Of a DNA stretch of 64,000 bases, positions 57,701 through 64,000 are shown piece by piece. Numbering within the stretch: position 1 is the stretch's first letter; each line of letters starts with the position of its first letter. Position numbers and translations under genes: made by a program. Source of the DNA: Sesamum alatum (taxonomy: Eukaryota; Streptophyta; Magnoliopsida; Lamiales; Pedaliaceae); contig JACGWO010000003.1 of NCBI GenBank assembly GCA_034509735.1, positions 4,030,001 to 4,094,000 on the forward strand, read 5' to 3'. Under the pieces are notes generated by a model. That model saw nothing but the letters and a program-made list of their open reading frames with translations. It was not told the DNA's origin and ran no database searches.

Positions 57701-58503
57701 ATGGATAAGATTTGATCTAGAGAATGATGAGATGAAGGGCCATGATTAATTTGACTTAATCAAAGCCTAATTTGACTAGGATTTGACTATGTCAAAATCC
57801 TAGTCAAAGTGTGTCTCTTTGGAAGAGTTTGAGAAGGAATGGGAAATTCCATCTTCTATAAATACTAAAAAAAAAACACACTCACACCTACTATTCTCTA
57901 CAACTCTCATCTCTCAATTCTCCCTCAATTTTCGTCCATCCCTATTTCACTCTCCAAGAATACTACTTTGTTCTTCTCGATTTATTCAAGTTAAGAACAT
58001 AAGAGACATTGATTGCGTTAATTCATAGCGTGTATCGATGTCTCTTCTCCCCAAAATAATTTTTTGCTAGCACAAGGGTTGTTTGCTTTCCGGTGGAGCG
58101 AGTAAGATGATTTAGAGGGTCTCTTCTTTGAGATCTTGGTGCAAAACGGGGAACAATGCATGTAGCCGAAACGAAGACAAAACTACAACCGGGTAGGTTC
58201 TTTAATTTCGTTTTTCTGTTTCAATTCTATGGCCTCCATGTTGTGTTTTATTGAACATGAGATACACCGAACGCCAGGGAGAATCAAGGGCACACCCCTT
58301 GATTCGTTTATGTATGTTATGCATGATTTAAATTCCTTTTAATTATGCTTTGTATTTTTATTACGCACTATTTCGCGCTTTCGCTATTCGCGTTAATCTC
58401 CCGGGCCGATCCACACAATCTTTCATCCCATCCTTTAGCGAATGACCTGACCACAATTGACGAGTCTAGTGATCACGATGAGTAGGATGAGGAGGCCACT
58501 TAG
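54711..58503 (+). pseudogene. Ptta/En/Spm-type transposon protein (copy C), split by a solo LTR
   Basis: A proline-rich first exon (54711-54971) is followed by YISLSDARQ text, then RYYWNYTEDDMFKVFKIFAG, SLWLANEIWCQLQEY and KNKANRAANTESRATVYHGG (about 55315-55583). Next come QFGRPLN-stop-MELFFKCYKKK (55680-55790) and MVEDQQAQSPANEQ, EQQLWMLAVGG and GCVFGLGLGA (55868-56150). The last coding part ends LPVLPVPEDS just before the LTR at 56190. It resumes at 58426 with an acidic DESSDHDE tail to a TAG near 58503. In-frame stops (after GKYMH, GRPLN, GSMA) show decay. Exon order matches copies A and B. Confidence 0.82.
56190..58425 (+). mobile_element. Copia-type solo LTR inside the last Ptta exon
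   Basis: A 2,236-bp LTR in the opposite orientation to the other copia LTRs here: it starts TGTTAGAATAGGTCACC and ends ...CCACACAATCTTTCA. A perfect 5-bp target duplication TCCCA flanks it (56185-56189 and 58426-58430). No PBS or internal region is present. The inverse of its end (TGAAAGATTGTGTGGATC) aligns base for base in length with the starts of the other LTRs. Confidence 0.93.
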
Positions 58504-58519
58504 ATTAGGATTTTTTTAT

Positions 58520-58920
58520 TTAATTTGTATTTTTGTACTATTTTTTAATTAATATATATGTATATATATTATGTTATTAATTCTGCTTGTAATGTTTAAT
58601 TGCAGTCCACTTTATCTAATATTTTAATTTCTAGAGTTTAAAATAAATTATAAATTAAATTTCAAATAAATTTCTATAATAAGAAATATCAATTTTAATT
58701 ATCAATTTTTTTTAATTTAATTAATTTAGAAATAAAATAATTACAAATAAAATAAATTTATATTCATTAACTAGTACATCAAAAACTAAGGAAGTCAAGT
58801 ACTAACTGGATTTAATTCATCAACGAAGAACCTTTATTCACATTCAGTTCACTCCTCACAACTTTGGTAAACTTTTTTGCCCATTACAGGGTAGTGCCAC
58901 TACTTGAGACGGCTGCCAAA
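58520..58920. other. AT-rich DNA, nothing recognised
   Basis: This follows the Ptta stop. A CACTA 3' terminus was looked for and not found. Confidence 0.5.
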
Positions 58921-58924
58921 GACA

Positions 58925-59565
58925 TCCATGATTTAAAATTTCCATGCGTTTCCATCGAAACTATGGAAACGTTTCTATTTTCGATGTCATGGAAATAAAA
59001 ATACATGATAGTTTCGAAATTATATAGTTTCCTTTGAAACACTTCATTTTTCTTAATTTTCCTTCGAAATCTTTGAGTTTCCTAAGAAACATTTTATTTT
59101 TCCTAATTTTTCCGCAAAACTTTTGTATCGTACTTTCAGCTACAAGTATATAAATTCTTGTGTCATATATAAGTATTTCATTTAATGATAACAAATTTAA
59201 TATTATGCTATATTAGTAATGTTATATGTCCAAATATCAACATAATATAGATATTTTATAACACATAGTTAAAAATAAATATTATTATATCATTTGTTGT
59301 CAATAGCAACTACATCAATTAATAACTCCAAATACATAATTATACTACATAAAAAATAATGTTAATTGGCTATATGATACAAAATTAAACTAGATATATT
59401 TGAATAAAAAAGAGAAATGTAATATTTTTAATTTTTTCTATAACTATTAATGTATGTTTCTTTAATTTTACGATTTTACTGTAGCGTTTCCGAAACGTTT
59501 TCGAAAAGTTTCTAATATTTATAAATTCAAAACATGTGTTGGAAACGAAACTTTAATCCATGAGA
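58925..59565. repeat. Possible MITE with GGAAACG-rich inverted ends
   Basis: ATCCATGATTTAAAATTTCC and GCGTTTCC near 58925 are echoed in inverse by GGAAACGAAACTTTAATCC near 59540-59560. Repeated TTTCGAAA/GTTTCC motifs lie inside. No target duplication was matched. Confidence 0.4.
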
Positions 59566-59657
59566 CACCAAACTTCGGCATATATCATGAGCCGCAAATG
59601 CAACAATCAACCTATGTGTTGTATTTCAAAAGAATGTTTGAAACTACACCTACAAAT

Positions 59658-60480
59658 AAATATGGGATAATTGCATGAAACCTCCCTATATTTTAAAATT
59701 CAGCTTAAAACCCCCCGTGTTAAAAATATAGGCAAAAAATCCCCCCGTATTTTTGAAATAATGCAGTCTCCCTTATTGTTAGTTTCCTTTAATGGTGTTA
59801 AATTTTTTAGTGTTTGCCTGTTATGCCCTTGCTTTATTAACCATTGATCTTCAACAATAAAAAATGAATAGTCCAAATTTTATGAAATCTTAAAAATACA
59901 TTTTGTATTTATATATATAATTGCACATATATATATACAGAATATATATATATATTTATGCTTCGCCCCAAAAGAAGGGGGCGACACAACAGCAGGTGGC
60001 GAGCGGCGAGGGCGGACGGGCAGGCGATTGGGTAGCGTGAATGTTGTGAGCGGTTGGGCGGCAAGGGTGGAGTGGGCAGTGAAGGGAGGGGAAGGGAAGA
60101 GGGCGGACAACGGGGGCAGATTCAACAAGGCTTGGAAGGATGGGGATATGATGGAGGCGGAGGCCGGCGACTTGGGGAGGGAGACGATACCTTTCTTCTT
60201 TTTCCCCTTTATTTATTTATTTTTATTTGCTTTTTTTTTCATTTTTTAAAATTTAATATAGTGAATTAATTTAATTATGTAATTTTTTTATGTTTTTTTG
60301 TTGTAATTTATTTAAATGATATGCAAGTAATAATATATTTATACATAATTTTTTTATATTTATTTACTATAATTTATATAAATAATATAATTTTAAAATA
60401 TATCCAACACAAAATTATTAACTATTGACGAATATTATTTGAATATAATATACTGCAATTTAATTCAAATATTATAAATG
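59658..60480. repeat. Truncated MITE-like arm and GC-rich segment
   Basis: 59658-59830 (GGGATAATTGCATGAAACC..., CCCCCCGT tracts) is the familiar left arm of a common plant Mutator-like MITE. No matching right arm is seen before 60480. A GC-rich GGCGAGGGCGG stretch (about 59965-60185), not clearly coding, is included. Confidence 0.4.
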
Positions 60481-60707
60481 ATGTGAACAAAATCTGCTCA
60501 ATTAGAGAAACGACTTTGGGCTGAAAATTTCAATCCGAATGCTAAATGAGGCGAGGAAAGAGGGCCTGCAAAAAAAGCGTTAGCACTCCGACACTCAAGT
60601 CAGTAATTTGTCAGAAAAATGATAAATTGAAAGCACAAGGAGAATGAAGAATATGATTGTGTTAGGTGCAGCATAAAATAATTGTGTAGCTATGCTTGTG
60701 AATACAT
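60481..60707. repeat. Left part of a Tat-type gypsy LTR-like region
   Basis: GCCTGCAAAAAAAGCGTTAG and CACTCCGACACTCAAGTCAG (60570-60604) are characteristic of Tat-lineage Ty3/gypsy LTRs in plants. The rest of this text resumes after the nested copia-type LTR, at about 62970 (TATTTATAGGTGCAAGAGAC). Confidence 0.5.
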
Positions 60708-62965
60708 TGTTAGCTTCGTATAAGCCCCGAGACGTTAAACGTAGCGAAAATAAAAAGTTTAATTACAAAATAATATTATAATTAATGATCAGATCACCCG
60801 TCTCATTGCTATTACGATATGGATCTCATGCATAAAAGGACATCAATTGAATGGTTAAGAGAAACCAATCTTTCTTGCTCTCCAGTTGATGTTGATTACT
60901 TGAATTTTCTCAAGAACCGTCTTACCTTAAAAACGGTAGAACGTCAAAATGGAACCGTTTTTGTTTGTTGTTCAGGGTAGGAACACAAGTATCTTCTCTC
61001 TAAAGTTTGTTCACACCACCTATGATGGAATCACCCTCAAACCTATGCTAGTAGGTATTGGAGGATTAAGGTAGATCAACTATTGATCTATGGAGGAAAG
61101 AAGGGAATTCTTCTCTTTCGGAGATGAGAAATGAACATAATAACAAGGCTAAAGTGAAAGCTAGACTTTCTAGCTTTGAAGGAGAGATAGTCTAAGAGCT
61201 AGAGAAAAAAAAAGGAGAGCAAGAGTTTTTGTATCTTTGTATATAAAGTGATGTCTAAATCTCTTGCCTTCTACTCCCTTTTTATAGGCGATTCTTTGCA
61301 CTAGATATAATGAATATAGACAAACCCTTTTGTCTTGCTCTTAGATAACACATATCTTCTTCGTAGACAAGTTGTAGCATGACTCATATTTTCTCCTTCA
61401 ACACTTGTCTCCTTTATAGACAAGCTCTAGTATGACTCTTATTTTCTTCTTCATTTAACGATGAAAACAAGTCATGTCTACGTTCAATGAATCTTGTCTT
61501 GTGGGCTTGGGCTAAGATCTTGGGCTTTATCTTAATTCTCAATTGGACTAAGTCCAATTTTAATTATTTCTCAATTAATTGAGTTCAATTATTTAACCCA
61601 TGATATTTAATTCTTTAATTGAATAGCCCAAATCAATTAATCTAATTAATTAATTTTCATGCCTAAATAAATTAATCTTAATTAATTTATCACAATTCTT
61701 ACTTAATCAAATTAATGCTAATGAATTTAGAGTCCAAATTAAATAGTGATATTATTTGAATTTCCCATATTGTTTTTATAAATCATTCCAATCAATTAAT
61801 TTAACTTCTTAAATTAATTGATTTATTCTTCATAATTAATTCTATAAATTAATTCCAATAATTTCACCATGGATTTGTGTGTGACCCTTTAAGTTCACTA
61901 TGCAGTTAGGCTTGGGCTTGTATCACATATACAATTTAATTAGCAACTTACTTGCATTAGATTAATTAGATCTTATTTTAATTAATCACCCTTAATTAAC
62001 TCCTTAATTGGAGGGTACCCGTCTCCATGGGTGGCCATCTAGCAATGGTCTATGGCACTAGAGAATAGACGAATTATTGCGTGAACCTGTGAGCTATGCG
62101 TACCATGCAGATACGGTCCCTCCGCCACTAACTCCCAATCAAAGTCTAGGGCATGGAATTAGTTATCAGTTTTCCATTATCGACTTTGATGTCTACGTAT
62201 CAACTTTACAAGTTATGCTTCCAATTTATCAATATAGGAAAAATCCTTTTTCTTATTCGATCAACAGCCATGGCCATGGGCTTCAAGGAACATACCGTAT
62301 AGAACATAGGAGGTTCGTTATCATCTTATGATAAGTATAGTAATCTAGGATGAAACCAACCTCCATGCATGCTTCAATTATGTCTAAAACATGACCATAT
62401 AGTAATCTAGGATGAAACCTAAGACCACGTTGGACATGATCAAGTCATAGCCATCCTATGCACAAGGTTACTGCGGAACCTCAAGTCGAAGGACTAGTTA
62501 GTGTACTATCGTAGCCTAGGAGTTCTAGTCATACCGATCATGCCATATGGGGCTTCTATATGACAACTCGTGCGAGTCAATTACTTGATAACTCTTTATC
62601 AAGCACCCACTAAAATGCGCAGACGTCATACATCTCTGTCCATGAACCTCGACATTCATCATATGAACGCATCACTTAGTGCAAGTCTTTAAGAAATGGT
62701 CGATGCCTTGTCTCAATCGATTCATTGACTTGGAATATTTCAGATCAAACCATAGAGGTTGGTTTCATGGTCACCATCATATGCGCGAGCCAACCCCACA
62801 ACACAATTGATGTAAGGGCTTCAACCAAATGCACATATAAATATAATGTTTAAAGCATATGATGAAGATGGTCAAAGAATATTTCTTAAATTAACATATT
62901 ATTGAAAAATATCGTCTAGAATAGTTTACAAAGAGTCAATTAATGGGCTTGACGTTCACCCTATA
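60708..62965 (-). mobile_element. Diverged copia-type LTR (family of 2084), boundaries approximate
   Basis: It contains CCCCGAGACGTTAAACGTAG near its start, GATTTGTGTGTGACCCTTTA at about 61870, and the conserved TGGGTGGCCATCTAGCAATG ... GGCACTAGAGA block at 62030-62072. The order is the same as in the LTR at 2084-4311. It is the most diverged family member in the window. Exact ends and target duplication could not be fixed. Confidence 0.65.
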
Positions 62966-64000
62966 TTAAGGGTGAAGACTTAGTATTTATAGGTGCAAGA
63001 GACCTCTCGGGCGAGAGGTCTACTAGGGCTAGGTCTCTTAAAAGGTGCCCGAGGGGGGACTCCTTGATCCCGAGGGAATTGGCGGATAACTCCCATGGAT
63101 GCGGATTGGGCTCACAGATAAGGATGCCTATTTTCGCCTCGCGTCTCTCTCAAAATTCGGGGATCCCCCTACATGGATAGGTGACATGGACATCCACCGC
63201 CTTGCTGGCAGACCTCGTGGCCTTCAGACCAAGCTGCTATACCTCGTCAGCTGGGTTGGCCCAACTGAATTTGATCATGCTCCTGGGCCTCGCTCCTCCT
63301 TTGGACCGGATGGAGGCGTGGGCCCTCCTTTCTAGTTTTATGGCCCTTTCCTCTGGCTGGGCCTATGCTTCTCGCCTTGGGCTGTCCAGATGTAGGGCAA
63401 GGTTACAGGTATAACAATCTTGGGCCTCACCTATTGGGCCTGGATAGCGCCTGCTCTATTTATCCCTATCACTCAGTCGCCCCCACTCTGAGAATGAGGG
63501 GGCCATGACCCTCCTTCTAAGAGTGGGATGGTTCTCAGGGAAGTCTACACAGCTAAGCAAAAGGGCAGCCCTCTCGGGCTGCTTGAAAATGCAGAGATTT
63601 TACGACTGTGATGTGAGATGCCTCGTGCTCCAGGCGTGTGAGTTGACATCTCTATGAAGGCGGGAACGGTTACTCGCTAAATTGCACCTTGGGTGTTGGT
63701 TACCGCCTAATCCCTGGCGGTTACTTGGCGTGCAGACGTGTAACCGTACCAAATCGCCCTTTGTCTGCCTTATAACTTCATCAAACATAATTTTCTCCCA
63801 CTTCCCTCCCCCCCCCCCCCACGATTCTGGAGAGAGAAAACCCTAACTTGACCTTCGTGCTCTCGTTCTTCCTCCTTTGTAAGTGTCTTTTTCTCTAAGT
63901 TTTTTTTCATTTCCTTTGTTGTGCGATCTTCTGTTTTCTTTTCAAAGAAACTTTTGTTTTTAGAAAAGAATGGCGCCTTCTGATGAGTCCATACGTCTGA
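62966..64000 (+). other. Probable gypsy LTR / 5' leader continuing off the window
   Basis: It includes TATTTATAGGTGCAAGAGAC, a GACCTCTCGGGCGAGAGGTC palindrome (63001-63020), a CGCCCCCACTCTGAGAATGA motif and a C13 run (63808-63820). A pyrimidine-rich leader follows, and an ATG at 63970 (reads MAPSDESIRL to the window edge). It could be the start of a gypsy gag or another transposon ORF; this cannot be decided here. Confidence 0.4.

Larger units (their letters stand above)
53930..58520 (+). mobile_element. CACTA-type remnant C (Ptta gene, termini not found)
   Basis: Inferred from the Ptta exons (54711-58503) and the preceding AT-rich pattern shared with element B. Neither a CACTA terminus nor a TNP2 gene was found around it, so it is probably truncated on both sides. 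The solo LTR at 56190-58425 is nested in it. Confidence 0.55.

Noticed and set aside
59880..60269. Gly/Arg-rich open frames on both strands
   Set aside because: Products of a GC-rich GGCGAGGG tract within a MITE-like fragment, in conflicting frames.
62077..62331. 84-codon open frame
   Set aside because: Lies in the diverged copia-type LTR, at the position where the other LTRs are non-coding.

Overview
This window is nuclear DNA of a flowering plant, most likely a eudicot. It has AT-rich intergenic sequence, GT-AG introns, Ty1/copia, Ty3/gypsy and LINE retroelements, CACTA and Mutator-type DNA transposons, a plastid DNA insert, and two plant genes with clear intron/exon structure. The exact lineage cannot be told from the sequence alone. 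All family names come from motif recognition by eye; no database search was run.

Only two non-transposon genes look intact. (1) A cytosolic type II peroxiredoxin (PRXII) with three exons lies at 9184-11438. (2) A small secreted cysteine-rich, defensin-like peptide has its signal-peptide exon at 25880-25934 and its cysteine-rich exon at 34667-34857. The 8.7-kb intron between them is filled by transposons.

Layout. 1-4311: 5' part of a minus-strand copia element (gag start, leader, PBS, 2.2-kb LTR). It is inserted into CACTA remnant A (4312-6004). 6729-7860: a triple nest of small DNA elements. 9184-11438: the peroxiredoxin gene. 11982-13290: a decayed Ty3/gypsy pol. 15502-25554: a 10-kb CACTA element (B) with both termini, a broken TNP2 transposase, a broken Ptta/En/Spm protein and a near-identical 1.28-kb tandem duplication at its 3' end. 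It ends 325 bp before the defensin-like start codon. 25880-34857: the defensin-like gene. Its intron holds a solo LTR (26257-28426), an inverted-repeat element, and a Mutator-type element (29457-34606) carrying a plant-mobile-domain (PMD) gene. That PMD gene is itself split by a copia solo LTR. 34905-35749: a Mutator-type MITE. 36380-40530: a decayed LINE. 41766-41970: a fragment of plastid ycf3 with group II intron domain V. 42302-53366: a copia element whose LTRs, plus 1.5 kb outside them, form a direct repeat. 53930-58520: Ptta-bearing CACTA remnant C, split by a solo LTR. 60480-64000: a probable Tat-type gypsy LTR/5' region invaded by a further copia-type LTR.

The main story is layered transposition. 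Related copia LTRs of one superfamily occur six times: 2084, 30842, 43857, 51405, 56190 and about 60708. Three of them landed inside the coding exons of other transposons. Perfect target-site duplications at several insertions let the order of events be read directly. I found no convincing new autonomous system. The most unusual objects are the PMD-carrying Mutator-type element with its palindrome-rich 5' region, and the host gene that tolerates it as an intron.
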